A stretch of DNA of 64,000 nucleotides from Aphidius gifuensis (GCF_014905175.1 NC_057789.1:26532555-26596554), one strand, 5' to 3'; shown: positions 28,225 to 40,200, counted from the stretch's first letter. Numbers and translations are program-made. Notes: generated by a model from the letters alone, not told the origin.

Positions 28225-29261
28225 AGATATTTTTAATTTAAATATTAATATGACAAATACGAAAACTAAAAATTGTATTAATTGGCGTGAATTTATTTAT
28301 TTGTATTAATTTTATATTGTATAATTTTCTTTAATTTTTAAAAACTTAATTTTTTATATTAAAAAATTTCAAACACATATAGTGAAATAGCTATTCAAGT
28401 TACGTTTTATTCTATGATTTTTTTTTTTTTTTTTTCTCATTTTGTTAATGTGAAAAAAAAAAAATAAAATAAATAGATGTAGAAAAACAAAATTTTTGAA
28501 AAATTTTGCAATTATCGTTAAAATAATTGAAATAATATAATTAAAGAGAATTAAAAGAAAAAAAAAACAACAAACTTGTAAATATTATGTTTAAGTATTA
28601 CTGTGTAAGTTGAGTTTTTAAAAAACTATAAATAATTTTTTAAATATAATAATTTTGTTTGGTTTTATTTTAAATCCTTGTCATTGAAAAATTAAAAATA
28701 ATTGAAATTAATTTGTAAAAATTTTTTCTTACCTTTTTTATTGTAGACCAAGTCAAGGTAGATGTTTCCAGGTAGTCCCAAGTGATGACATCCATTTTTG
28801 ATTCGACAGATCCAAAACAAGAAACAGGAGCAACACAATTTCACTAATAATATCACTGACACTGTTACTTTACATTTGAAATATTTAAAAAAACATTAAA
28901 ACAAACTAATAAACTTTTTTTAACTATTGATTTATCAACAAAGGAAAAATTTACTTTGTAATTTTATTGGTTAAATTAAATACTCAACACTGATTCTACT
29001 TTAAAATTTTAAAAATTGAAAAAAAAAAACACTGATTTGACAACGTGATTCTTTATACAACCTGTAACAAAAAATTAAAAGAAAATAATTAATAATTTGC
29101 GTTTAAAAAAAATTAAAGAGCTTGAAAAAGTAAATGAAAATTATTTTTCAAATCACATTGAGTTAAAGGCTACTGGATTATTAGCTGATGTAAATACAAC
29201 AAGCTGTACTGAACTATATTTATATACTAATTTTTTTTCATTGCAATGATGATTAAAAAAT
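28225..29261 (+). other. 3' flank of the MOXD1-like gene, with a possible alternative exon
   Basis: AT-rich 3' untranslated or intergenic sequence. At 28747, after a TTTTTTATTGTAG acceptor-like site, one frame reads PSQGRCFQVVPSDDIHF, a TGA at 28799-28801, then a tail ending in ISLIISLTLLLYI (stop at 28877-28879). This could be an alternative terminal exon, but I found no donor whose phase fits it. Confidence 0.3.
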
Positions 29262-30241
29262 AATAAATACTTTTATTCAATAAAGAAAAAAGCCATTTTC
29301 ATTTTGAAATATTTTAATCAACATTGGATTTAATAATAAATAAATATTTTTTAAATTTATTAAATGTAATCCAACGGATGAACAAAACAGAATTTGAATT
29401 TATCAACGAAATAACGCGCGCTTTTTTACCGAAGATAGCTGCTTGACTGTCATGGTGGCCATCTGTTCGAGAAAGTGCGCAACAATTTTTTTTTTTTATT
29501 TTTGCCGGCTTTTTTTTTTTTTTGGAAATAATAATCATAATAATTATATAAAAAAAACTACGAAGCAATAGGCATTGATGTTTATTCAATTATTCATTAA
29601 AATATCGAATTTCATCGCCGAAAATTGTTAAATAATTATTTTTTTTAAAAACAAATGAAAGAACGAACATTAAAATTAATTAATTGAGAGCAAAAACGCC
29701 GACAAAAAAAAAGTCATTGTCGTTGCTCCGAGATTTTTCGGACGTAGATCATAGTCATCAATGAAAAAATGAGTAAATAATGATAAACATGATACCGAAA
29801 TTAAAAAAAAAAAAATAAAAACGCAATATTGAGTAAAAATATTAGTCGCAAAATAAAAATAAAAAAAAATGATAAATAAAAATAAATTTTCAACAGATCA
29901 AAAGGTGGCCATTTTAATAGCAAAATATGTCACGTAAAAAAATAATATTTTTATAAAAACAATCATGATGAATTTATACTCAAAAATAAATTTAAAAAAA
30001 AATTGAAAATTTATTTTTAAATGAATAAAATAATAAAATGATATATGAATGATATGACTTCACCAAAAAAACAGCAAAAAACAGGAGTACAAAAATTGGA
30101 CATCGTCGTTCAGGTTTACACTTATAATGAAAAAAATTATAATAAAAAACTTATAATAAAATTCAGCCCTTCAACTTGGCGTGCCTACACAAGACTGATG
30201 AGTGATGCATAAATATTTACCCCTGACCCCCGCAAGCCCAA
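29262..30241. repeat. tandem duplication, copy 1
   Basis: First copy of a noncoding block repeated at 30300-31170. Shared tracts include ATTTTAATCAACATTGGAT, TAATCCAACGGATGAACAAA, GCCGACAAAAAAA followed by GTCATTGTCGTTGCTC, TTTTCGGACGTAGATCAT, ACGCAATATTGAGTAAAAAT and CACCAAAAAAACAGCAAAAA. Copy 1 has about 110 bp (around 29396-29510) missing from copy 2. No ORF of substance is shared. Confidence 0.85.
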
Positions 30242-30299
30242 ATTCCGTGTGCCCTGGTGGTTGGCTGTGATTGGTTGAGTCATATCGCGAGATGAAAAA

Positions 30300-31170
30300 A
30301 TTATAAATACTTTTATTTAATAAAGAAAAACGCCATTTTAATTTTAAAATATTTTAATCAACATTGGATCTAATAATAAATAAATATCTTTTTAATTTAT
30401 TAAATGTAATCCAACGGATGAACAAAAAACAGAATTTGTGAATCCTACCTCTTTTTTTTTTTTTTGGGAAAATAATAATCATAATAATTATTAAAAAAAA
30501 AATACGAGGTATTGATATTTACGCAATTATATTCATTAAAATATAAATATTTCATCGCCGAAAATTTGTAAATATGTAATTATTTGTTTTGAAAACAAAT
30601 GAAAAAAACGAACATTAAAATTAATTAATTGTGAGCAAAACAGCCGACAAAAAAAAGGTCATTGTCGTTGCTCTTTTTCGGACGTAGATCATCATCATAA
30701 ATGAAAAAATGATTAAATAATGATTAAAATGATAGCGGAATTATAAAAAACAAATAAAAACGCAATATTGAGTAAAAATATTAGTCGCAAAATAAAAATA
30801 AAAAAATGATAAATAAAAATAAATTTTCAACAGATCAATGACGACCATTTTAATAGCAAAAAATGTCACGTAAAAAAATAATATTTTTATAAAAAACAAA
30901 TATGATTAATTATAATACTCCAAAATTAGTTGAAAAAGTTGAAAATTTATTTTTGAATGAATAAAATAATAAAATGATGTATGAATGATATGACTTTACC
31001 AAAAAAACAGCAAAAAAACAGGAGTGCAAAAATTGTGCATCGTCGTTCAGATTTACACTTATAATGAAAAAAATGATACCGAAAAAATAAAAAAAAAAAA
31101 CGAGAGCACACAAAAATCTGTCCTTCGGCATTGCGTGCTCACACGAGACTGATGCACACCCCCGCAGCCC
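30300..31170. repeat. tandem duplication, copy 2
   Basis: Second, direct copy of the block at 29262-30241, collinear over nearly its whole length with small indels and substitutions. Its right end (TGCGTGCTCACACGAGACTG...) lies about 220 bp upstream of the C7orf25-like start codon, so the duplication may include promoter sequence of that gene. Between the copies is a short unique segment, 30242-30299. Confidence 0.85.
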
Positions 31171-31388
31171 GCAGAGCATAGTGGCGCTTTTGCAAATGGC
31201 TGCTTTGAAAGGTTCTGCGCAGGTCTAATCTAAATCTCAAATAATAATAATAATAATAACACAATCATCACTAATATAGAAAAAAAAATAATCCACTATA
31301 ATTAAAAAATCAATTGATATTATTTACCATCAATTGTCACTAAAAAATATTTATAAATAATTGATTAAATTAATTAAACAAAAAAATT

Positions 31389-32747
31389 ATGGAAAATAAA
31401 AATGATTTAATAAATTGTCTTGATGAAAAAATACAAAGTGGATGGTACATGATTGACAAGCTTGAAAAAATCCAAATGAAATGTAATGGTATTGACAAAT
31501 TATCAAGAAAAATAACCCAAGAAATTAGATTTTTAGAAAAAGTATATGATAATTATTGTAATTGTATTTTATATAAATTTAATAAGCTCTAAATCTAAAG
31601 TTGTTATTTATTTTCATACAGGTAAAATCATCTGGTGATGTCAAAAAAGAATATCTACTAAGTACAAATTTAATTCATCTTAATGCAATGGTAGACAGAT
31701 TGCTAACAGCAAATGAACCAGTTGATGTTATGAAGCCATTTAAAACACCAACATCAAGACTTCAAGTTGACATTGTTTGTGATAAAGGTTCATCATGGAT
31801 AAAAGTAATTGCAAGAAATGCCCAAGCATTGACATTGATATCACTTGGTAATAGTGAATATGGACAAAAATCAGTTATTGATCAAGCTAAAACATATCTT
31901 GCTATTGCCAAAGTTCATCCACATCGTTACAAGTCACCAAATGTTATATTTCATTTTGCATGTGGTATTGAAACAATTTTAGCAAATGAATTGGAAAAAA
32001 TTGGTGTTTCAGTTGAAGGACAACGAGTTGATTCTGATGACACATCTAGAGCTGGTAAATAAATAAATATTACTAAACTAATTGACAATTTAAATGATAC
32101 AGATATATTTTGTTACAAGATGAGTCCAGTCGAACAAATAATTCATCAACAAAAGACACAAAAGAAATCAAAGTTTTAAATCTGGATGTATCAACTTTAC
32201 TTGCTTTTGTAAGTAACATGACAAATGGACATGCAAATTATATATTTCCACAGCCATTGTTAACACTTCAAGCTGAATGGGAACGATGTCGTCCAGTTAA
32301 ACCAATTCTTGATAAATTATTTGATAAAAAAAAATTAATTGTTTGTCGTACAGCTTATGAAAATTTTAAAAATATTATTGACATTATTGGTGGAGTGGAT
32401 GAAATTAAAAGAACAAATGAATTGATGAGTAAAGTGGAAATTGTTGATGATGCTGTTGATGGAAGAATATTGGAATTAGAATATCGTGGTAAAATTAAAA
32501 ATAGATCAAGATTAGTATTTGCAACTGGTGAGAGTACAAAAAGTATAACTGTATCAGCTAATGAAGGATTTGTCAGGGCAGCTAGAATGCAGGTAATTTA
32601 ATTATTAACAAAAATAAACAACAACAATGTCAAATTGATTTTTCTTTTTTTTTTTTTTAGGGTATTGAGTGTACAGTATTTTTACATGAACCAAGATCAT
32701 TGTCACAAAAAAAAGAAAATGAAGCCAAAAAAATAACAGACTCATGA
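31389..32747 (+). CDS. C7orf25: UPF0415 protein, C7orf25 homologue
   Basis: Homologue of the conserved uncharacterised animal protein C7orf25 (UPF0415). Exons: 31389-31541, 31622-32054, 32120-32592, 32661-32747, giving 381 aa. All junctions keep frame. The 65-bp intron 2 uses the acceptor TTACAAG at 32119 rather than the earlier ACAG, because only that one gives GAT-GAG (DESSRTNN) in frame. Family-specific blocks include WIKVIARNAQAL, EYGQKSVIDQA, VLNLDVSTLLAFVS, SRLVFATGESTKSITVSANEGFVRAA and GIECTVFLHEPRSL near the C-terminus. The N-terminal 50 residues are helical. No catalytic motif is known and I assign no function. It lies downstream of the duplicated block and converges on the TTC12-like gene with about 240 bp between stops. 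Confidence 0.9.
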
Positions 32748-32986
32748 CTAATAATAATAAATTTTTTTTAAATGTATATTTAATTTGTAAATTGAAATTT
32801 TTTAAACAATATTTATTAACTAAATGAACAATCAAATATTTGAAAAACAAATTCGTTTTTTTTTTTTTTCGACGAGTTATTAATTTAAACAACAAATAAT
32901 AATAAATTTTATAAATAAATATAATAAATCTTTTTTAAAAGTAGCTTTTTCTCGTAATTTTTAAATTGACTGTTTTATTTTTTATT

Positions 32987-33991
32987 TTAAATAATAAGAG
33001 ACTCTTCATCTTCTTGAAATTTTTCTCCATTTATTGGATTGTTTTTAAGTGTTTTTTCAAAATCTAAAAATATAAAAAAGATATAAATTATTTATTTAAA
33101 AATAAATAAAGTATTAAATTGGATTAATTTTACCTTCAATGTATTTTATAAATTCAGGAACTCGTGATTTAGCAAGTTGAATAAATTCATCACGTTTATC
33201 ATCATTACCAAGATAAGCATGACACTTTGCTGAGTTCAATAATGCTTTGATATTTGATTTACTAACTCTAAGTGCCCATTCACAATCATCAAGTGCTTTT
33301 TCATATAATCCAAGTTTAATATATGCTATTGCACGATTATTCCAAACAACTGTTGAATCTTTTCTTTGTTCAATTGCTTTGCCATAATAACTAACAGCTT
33401 TTTCATAATCAAATTTATTAAATGCTGAATTACCAATTTTTTTATATGTTTCAGCTCTTTCATTTCTTATTTTTCTATCTTCAGCACGTTCATTTGCATC
33501 TTTCTCAATTGACTTCATAAAACTCTCTATATAAAAACAACATCATTTTTTTTTTTTTTTCCATAAATTTTATCACGAGTAATTATCTATTTTACCTTTT
33601 GACATCTCATTTGGATCTTTTTTAAATTCTTTTTCGTACTTATTAATCACAGTTCGACTAGACTTTGTTATTAGCTCATCATTTTCATTAATTTCATTTT
33701 TTTTTTTATCATTATTTTTAGCACCAGTTAATATTGCATCGGCCATTATTTGGCCACTTTCTTGTTCACTTGCATCATTTGATGCAAGCTTTTTAACAAT
33801 TTTTTCTTCAAAGAAATAATAAATTAAATTATTTAACAATAATAATATAACAATTTCTTACCAACTTCAATGACACGTTGCATAAAATTTTTAAATTCTT
33901 CATCAGTTACATTTTTATCAGTCATTAATTGTTCCATTGATTTTTTTTCTTCTTCACTTATTTCTAATGATTCATCAATTTTATTTGCCAT
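32987..33991 (-). CDS. TTC12: short TTC12-like tetratricopeptide repeat protein
   Basis: Minus-strand exons: 33862-33991 (ATG at 33989-33991), 33596-33805, 33134-33526 and 32987-33063; 269 aa. All introns are GT-AG in phase 1. The last exon is short and encodes DFEKTLKNNPINGEKF and an acidic tail ending in ESLII. After a charged N-terminal half, SIEKDANERAEDRKIRNERAE leads into three TPR units at about residues 132-235, including NRAIAYIKLGLYEKALDDCEWAL. The run of SxEKDAxERA followed by TPRs and DCEWAL is characteristic of TTC12. The human protein, about 705 aa, is a cytoplasmic factor for axonemal dynein-arm assembly. Here the long C-terminal part of TTC12 is missing. The protein may be a TPR-only co-chaperone-like adaptor. 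The neighbouring BTB gene ends 226 bp upstream on the same strand. Confidence 0.75.
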
Positions 33992-34217
33992 TTTTTACTT
34001 TTTTTTTTTTTTTTGTTTCGTTAATATATTTCTTTTAACTCTCTATGAAAATATAAATTGTTAATAATTTTTTTTTTGCATGACTTTGTGTAATCAATAC
34101 AAGTTACTATAGCAACATTAATATTTTTATTTGTAAATAAATTGTCGTGTCAATCAATGATAAAAAAAAAAAAAATAAATAAGTACAAATTTTTGTTTAA
34201 ATGAGAGCTACGAATTT

Positions 34218-35210
34218 CTAATCAAAGTAATGATTAGAAGGTGGACTTGTTGAACTAGCTCGACTTGTACTTGGCAATGATGGTTTATTTAAATTGTTAT
34301 AAATATTATTATTAGTTGGTGATTTAAATATTTCAATGCCTGGTGTTGAAAATAGTTTTTTTCTAACAGCTCTTCTTGCAATTGGAAAACGTGAATCATA
34401 ATCATCATCAAATGGTACATCAATATCATCATCCTTTAATTTTAATAAATCAGATTTAATATTTGATAATGGTGATTCAATATTACCATGTGTATTTGGT
34501 GTCATATGTTGATTATTAAATGTACCAATTGACAATTCAATATCATCAATTTGTTCATTTGGTTTACATATTATTTCAATTTCATTTAACAAACGTAATT
34601 TTTTTAAATTATCACAACAGCCATTATTTGATGTACGTTTTATTCCTGATTTATCATTGCTTAAAGTTTTTATTTTTTTAATTTTATTTTTTTTTGTGCT
34701 ATTAGACAATTGTTTATCTAATTTTTCATGATTACTATTTGTTGAATTATCATTTTGTAAATTATTTTTAATCTCATCATTATTAACGTCATTTGTAATT
34801 GGTAATTTTTGTAAATTATTTGTAATTGTATTGTCAAATTTATCTGTTGATCTTATATCTTTGAGACCAGATATTTCTAATATTTCAGCAATTTTTAATA
34901 ATCTATTAACCTCACTCTTGACAACTTCAATTTCACCACAATATATAAAATTAACAATTGTTTTTAAATCATCAGCTTCAATATCATGAAGTAATATCAT
35001 TGGATGTGGATGATCATTATTAACTAATAATTGACGAAAAAATTTACTTGAATTTGCCAATACCATTTTATGACATTTTATAACAGTACCATCTTTACAT
35101 ACCAATGATAAATCAACAAAATATTGTTTTTCATAGCAAGTATCCAAAGTTGTTGCTAGCTCAGAATTAAATAAATTCCAACGTAAATTATACATTGTTT
35201 CTTCTGGCAT
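34218..35210 (-). CDS. BTB/POZ domain protein without zinc finger
   Basis: Single-exon 330-aa protein. The BTB domain occupies about residues 6-118: YNLRWNLFNSELATTLDTC, then FVDLSLVCKDGTVIKCHKMVLANSS and an FIYCGEIEV stretch. This is the NLRWN-type BTB domain of the insect tramtrack/bric-a-brac/lola group. The remaining 210 residues are disordered, rich in N, K, D and S, with a basic patch (ARRAVRKKLFSTPG) that could be a nuclear localisation signal. No C2H2, Psq or BACK domain is present and a stop closes the frame at 34218. Insect BTB proteins of this type usually dimerise and act in transcription. One lacking its own DNA-binding domain could be a partner or competitor. A downstream zinc-finger exon is unlikely because the TTC12-like gene begins 226 bp away. 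Confidence 0.85.
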   Translation of the reverse strand: MPEETMYNLRWNLFNSELATTLDTCYEKQYFVDLSLVCKDGTVIKCHKMVLANSSKFFRQLLVNNDHPHPMILLHDIEADDLKTIVNFIYCGEIEVVKSEVNRLLKIAEILEISGLKDIRSTDKFDNTITNNLQKLPITNDVNNDEIKNNLQNDNSTNSNHEKLDKQLSNSTKKNKIKKIKTLSNDKSGIKRTSNNGCCDNLKKLRLLNEIEIICKPNEQIDDIELSIGTFNNQHMTPNTHGNIESPLSNIKSDLLKLKDDDIDVPFDDDYDSRFPIARRAVRKKLFSTPGIEIFKSPTNNNIYNNLNKPSLPSTSRASSTSPPSNHYFD

Positions 35211-35923
35211 ATTATCACAATTATTATATATTTACAATACTTTAACAAATAATTTATCCAAAAAAACAATGATATGTATTCGTGGCAATTGGCAAATTGT
35301 TGTTTATTTAAATAACATTTATTTTATCTAGTGGGCGCCACCTGAAATTAATTTTTTATTATTATTTACATTATTATAAACAATATTTATTATTAAAAAT
35401 AATTTAACATACTTTATCTATTATTTTATTTATTATTTAAAGATATACCCATTCACTGCTGCTAAGAAAAAAACAATTAAATTAATGTCAACATGTTATG
35501 GCGTTGTTTTTCATATTTGTCTAGTGTCACGAAATGTTGACATGTTTGCCATATGTCTTGTCAAGTTAGGTTACCTGTCCAAAAATTTTGGAGTATTAAA
35601 TTAAAAAAATATAAATACATTTAATAATACAATGAATTTTGTTTGTTTTATTTTTAATTGATAATTATTTTTGTAATTATTAAATTAATTTCTGAAAATA
35701 AAAATTAAAAATTATATCTGTCAAATATCAATGGCGCATGCGTGAAGCAGCAAGTATTCTTGGTTGAAAAAAAAAAAAATATATATCAACCCTTTTATGC
35801 GGGTAAAATGAATAAAAATGTTTTTATATTTTTTTCAAAATACTGTATATATATTTTTATGAATATAATATTATTTATTTAGATGTACAAAAAAATCTAA
35901 TGAATAAAATAAAAAAAAAATTT
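35211..35923. other. intergenic between BTB gene and acidic orphan
   Basis: AT-rich, no coding signal. It should contain the BTB gene's 5' leader and promoter (minus strand, from 35211 up) and the 3' end of the acidic orphan. A less AT-rich segment at about 35480-35600 could be promoter sequence. Confidence 0.5.
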
Positions 35924-36610
35924 CTATATTTTACTTTCATCATTGATCATTTCATCAATTAAATTACACATAGGATCTATCATAGGATCTTTTTCCCATA
36001 GTTCCTCTGCAGCTGTTAATGGATCACTTGTACTTTCTTTATTTGGTTCATCAAAATTAGGCATAGGTTCCCAAAGTTCATCATCATCATCATCATCATT
36101 ATGATGATGATCAGTAAGAAATGTAGTACTATCTTCAACACTCTGGCTCACAAGTTTAACAATTGTATCAAATTCATCATTATAATAATAATCAGTTCCT
36201 ATGATGGTGGCCTCATGATAAGTAATATCATCTTTACCAATATTATCAATATCAAAATTATTAATATCATCATCATCATCAGAATCATCAGAGTCCTTAT
36301 TACGATATTTAAAATCACAAAATGTTCCACCGAGATAAAATTCATCAGCAAATGTCGTTCCACCTTGGTCTGATGAACTTGTTGATGGACCAGCTTCACT
36401 TGATTCACTTGTTGATGGACCAGCTTCACTTGATTCACTTGTTGATGGACCAGCTTGACTTGATCCACTTGTTGATGGACCAGCTTCACTTGAACCACTT
36501 GTTGATGGCTTATTAGTAATATCATCATCATCACGTGAACAAATTTTTTTATTACTCGTTTCAATATTTTCATCAAGCTCACGTTTTTTAACTGAATTAT
36601 CGTCTTCCAT
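35924..36610 (-). CDS. acidic, repeat-containing orphan protein
   Basis: Single-exon ORF of 228 codons that I do not recognise. The start is lysine-rich and acidic (about 1-33), followed by five PSTS units in a 10-residue repeat (SEAGPSTSGS type) at about residues 34-80. The rest is very acidic, with DSDDSDDDDD and NDDDDDDELWEPMPNF. ELWEPMPNFDEP is echoed 30-odd residues later as ELWEKDPMIDP. It is predicted to be largely disordered. Codon use and an intact frame across the tandem repeat (4.3 units of 30 bp, no frameshift) argue for real coding. The opposite-strand ORFs are shadows of the repeat. Its start lies 620 bp from the divergent CLIC start, so the two may share a promoter region. The acidic, tryptophan-containing tail could suggest an activation or chaperone-type region, but no function is assigned. 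Confidence 0.6.
   Translation of the reverse strand: MEDDNSVKKRELDENIETSNKKICSRDDDDITNKPSTSGSSEAGPSTSGSSQAGPSTSESSEAGPSTSESSEAGPSTSSSDQGGTTFADEFYLGGTFCDFKYRNKDSDDSDDDDDINNFDIDNIGKDDITYHEATIIGTDYYYNDEFDTIVKLVSQSVEDSTTFLTDHHHNDDDDDDELWEPMPNFDEPNKESTSDPLTAAEELWEKDPMIDPMCNLIDEMINDESKI
36378..36508 (-). repeat. 30-bp tandem repeat inside the acidic orphan
   Basis: About 4.3 direct copies of a 30-bp unit containing CTTGTTGATGGACCAGCTTC on the plus strand (starts at 36378, 36408, 36438, 36468). Copies differ by only a few substitutions and the unit is a multiple of three. It encodes the PSTS-containing decapeptide repeat. Confidence 0.95.
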
Positions 36611-37230
36611 ATCGTACTGTTATTATTATCCTTAAAATAATAATACTTTTAAATATTGAAAATAATTTTAGCTATTTGATTCTAATTAAAATCACAATTA
36701 ATTAAAATAAAATATATAAATAATATGAAAAATAACAAACCTTTTATGTCAAAAATAAGCCAGATGAAATTAAAAAATTTTATTTAAAATAAAATATAAA
36801 ATGAAAGGCTGGGACTAGTTTTGCATAAAAAGTTTTGCTGGTGATGCTGATACGTATACTTTATTACTTTTTGAGTCATAAAAATATGTATGCGCAGCGA
36901 AATCCCGGTCTTTTTTTTTTTGTTTTCAAGGTGGGAGAAAAAAATAAAATAATAATGAAAAAAAAAAAATTAAAAAAAAAAAACAATGTGGCTGCATTAC
37001 CGACAGCAACCAACAGTCGCTGCAGTCACTCGTGAACACTCGTCTCGTGTGTGTGTTTAGAAAATTGATTTTTCATATATTGTTGGTACACACAGTGTCA
37101 TTGATACAACGACGTTTATTTTTTTTATAATAAATATATAATTAACAAGTTTAAAAATTGATAATTAATTATCAAATATTAATTGTGTTTATTTATTGTC
37201 AAATTAATATTTAAATATTAACAAAATATA
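36611..37230. promoter_or_regulatory. divergent promoter region, orphan (-) / CLIC (+)
   Basis: 620 bp between two divergently transcribed genes. A GC-richer patch at about 36985-37075 (CAACAGTCGCTGCAGTCACTCGTG) is the likely CLIC promoter or leader. The rest is A-rich. Confidence 0.45.
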
Positions 37231-40200
37231 ATGGCGGACGAGGTGCAAGAAAATGGTTCAAGCAATGGTGAAGTTCCTGAAATTGAATTGATAATAAAGG
37301 TGAGTGTATTTGTGTATACATGTATTATTTTATCATGACATTATAAAATTTGTGGTGTTAAATCATCAGACAGTTTTTTTTCTTCTCGTAAATTATATTA
37401 TTTTTAATTATTTGAGTAACAAAGATGGGCGTGGAAACAACGCCAGATGTTTTTTTTTCTAATTTTTTTTTTTTTTTTTTTCTTTTTATTGAACAGCCAT
37501 CTCGTCTTCTTTTCTTCGTCTTTTATTAAATTTTTTTTTGTTTCTTTCTTCAATGTCTGTGTCTTGCTTGACTTTTTATTTTTTATTTAACTTTTTTTTT
37601 TTTTCTTTTTATCATCAACGGTTTCTTTGCTCAGAATTTCCTCAAGCCGCGTTTGCATTCTTGCGACTTGTTATTAATTTAACTCCAAAATTTTTATTGT
37701 CAAAATATATTTTTTTTTGTTGATTTATCAACTCAACATGACAGTTGATTGAAAATTAATAATACCATGTCTCTTTGATGCCGGGAAATAATTATTTTTT
37801 ATTTTTTAAAATTTGCATGCACAAGTGGTGTCAATAACAATCAACAGATCATTTTGTTTTTTTTTTTTTTTGAATAATAATTACAGCTATTACGTTAATG
37901 AGAGAAATTAAATAATAACCCAAGTAACAATAAAATAAATATCTGTTATGTTGGTTATTTTTTTTTCCTTTTATCTTGGGTTTTTTTTTTTTTATCAATT
38001 TTTTTTTTCAAGACCTGAGGCAATTTTTTGTTGACTCAAAGTTGTGACTAATTTAGAAGTGATTTTGAATAAACATAAAAATATATTTTTTTTTTCTATT
38101 TGTTAAATATTAACACGTCAATTTTATTTCATTTATTATTTGTTTTTCTTTAAATTTAGATGATGACGTCTGTTGCTATTATTATGAAATTATTCAACAT
38201 TTATTTTACAAGCATTAATCTTTTGATGAAAGAAAAAAAAAATAAAATAACCACTCGAGTTATTGCTTATTTATTTTCAATAATAAATAAATTAAATTGT
38301 ATATAATTTTTAAATAAAAGTATATTTTGTTCATCATCATCTAAAACAATAAAAACAGCTATTATTTTGCAATAAAAAAATAATATATTGTTATAAATTA
38401 TTTCCGGGAAAGATTCACTCGACTTTATTCAACTTTTAAGATCACTAAAGCCGCATGGCCTTCGTACAAAAAAAATTATTACAAATGAAAAAAAAAAATA
38501 ATAAATAAAAATGTATGATCCAAGGTAATCATCATACCGATAATAAATAACTAATCAATGAAAAATAAACGTCACGTGTTTACTCGATTTTAAAAGAAAA
38601 TAAATTACAAAAAAATATAGCTACAATAAATAAAATAAATAAAATTACTCGATAAGGTAAATTGATAGACCAAAGACAAACATTAGAAAAAAATTTCCAG
38701 GAAATAAATTTTAGATAATCTATTGACAAAAAAAAAAAAAAGTAAAATAAAAGTTCCATCTCCTTATAACGACATCTAATCATATTAAAAATGAAAGTTT
38801 AGAAAAAATAATAAATCTTGTTAAACTGGTTATAATGACAAAAAAAAAATAAACTATTTTATTTATTTTAAATATAAAACAAAAGTTAATAATTATAATT
38901 AGAAAATTAATTACTAGATATTTAGCAATATTTAAATATATTTTAATGTGATAATTTTAAAAGCTAATAAAAATCTGATGATTGATTATATAAGTCAAAA
39001 TGACACACAAAGAATACTCGTTTATAAATTACTCATTGACTAAATTATTCATGAAAAAAAAATAATTATGTTTAGAAAAAAAAAATTATATGAATCAAAT
39101 AGGTAATGAAATAAAAAAGTTGTTGAATAAAATAGTTTTTGTGCTGGGTCACTGCATATCGGAATTCAGGCTGTAATCCTATGCTAACTGTTTATTTCCA
39201 TTTGAAATCACCATGTCCTCATTTGACTACATCAACCAGCCAATCATCGTGACAATAATATTATCCATTACTATCCTTTATATCAAAAAATTCAACAGGC
39301 AACAATCATACTTTTTTATTTTTCAAAAAAAAACAATAAATTTACATGATTTACTCTTTTTTTTTTTTTTACTTGATAAGAACTTTTAAATTGATAAGAT
39401 AAATATATTTAGATGATTAATATATTTTTTAACAAAGCTTAAAATTGATAAATAAAATTTATTTTTTAGTTTTTTTAAAATATAAAAAAAAATTGGTTTT
39501 GGAATCTAAATGACATTGAACTTTCACCAGTCTATGTTTCCATTTAAATTATGTAGTTTTAATAAAACTGGACCAAGTTGTCTTGCTTTCCCTCAATTGC
39601 TATAAAAAAAGAATATAAATGTTTATTTACTTTTATTTTTTATTCTTTAAATAGTCTACATTTGGCTTATCACGTCATCAAAAAACTCGTGAAAATTATT
39701 TGGCTTAATGAAGAAGTTAAAATTGTTTGTTTTACCAAAATAAATTCATGTAAATTTATGATATAAATGGTACATCAAAAACCACCTTGAATACAAGATA
39801 ATTATATTTTTTAAAAAATTAAAATTCAACTGGATAAGGCCAGACACAAAAAGATTTACTGTTGATATTGTTTTAGGTCACCAGGTCATTTTGATTTTGC
39901 AATATTGTCTTTCAGCACCACAACTTTTCTTCCTCTTCTTCTTCCTTATTTTTTTATTATTTTAATATTATTTTATATTTACTGATAAAAATTATAAGAA
40001 GGGAAAATATCATGTAGTTGTTTAAGTATGTCAAACGGTACACACAAACGCATTTTAATACGTGATCGTGTTTGTGGTCCATGCACGAATGAGGCCTGAA
40101 AATTTATCATCATCAAAGACAAACCCACCTAACATTAGCAAATGAATAACATACCGTTAACAATCTAACATAAATTTCAATGATAATTTAAATTTATTTT

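Noticed and set aside
32103..32119. Earlier acceptor (ATACAG) for C7orf25-like exon 3
   Set aside because: It puts the exon out of frame. The acceptor TTACAAG at 32119 restores the family sequence.
36101..36582. Repetitive ORFs in other frames over the acidic orphan (isoleucine-rich, and VHQQVNQVKL/HLLMDQLHL repeats)
   Set aside because: Shadow frames of the 30-bp repeat and of the GAT/ATC-rich acidic codons. The 228-codon frame has the only plausible protein composition.
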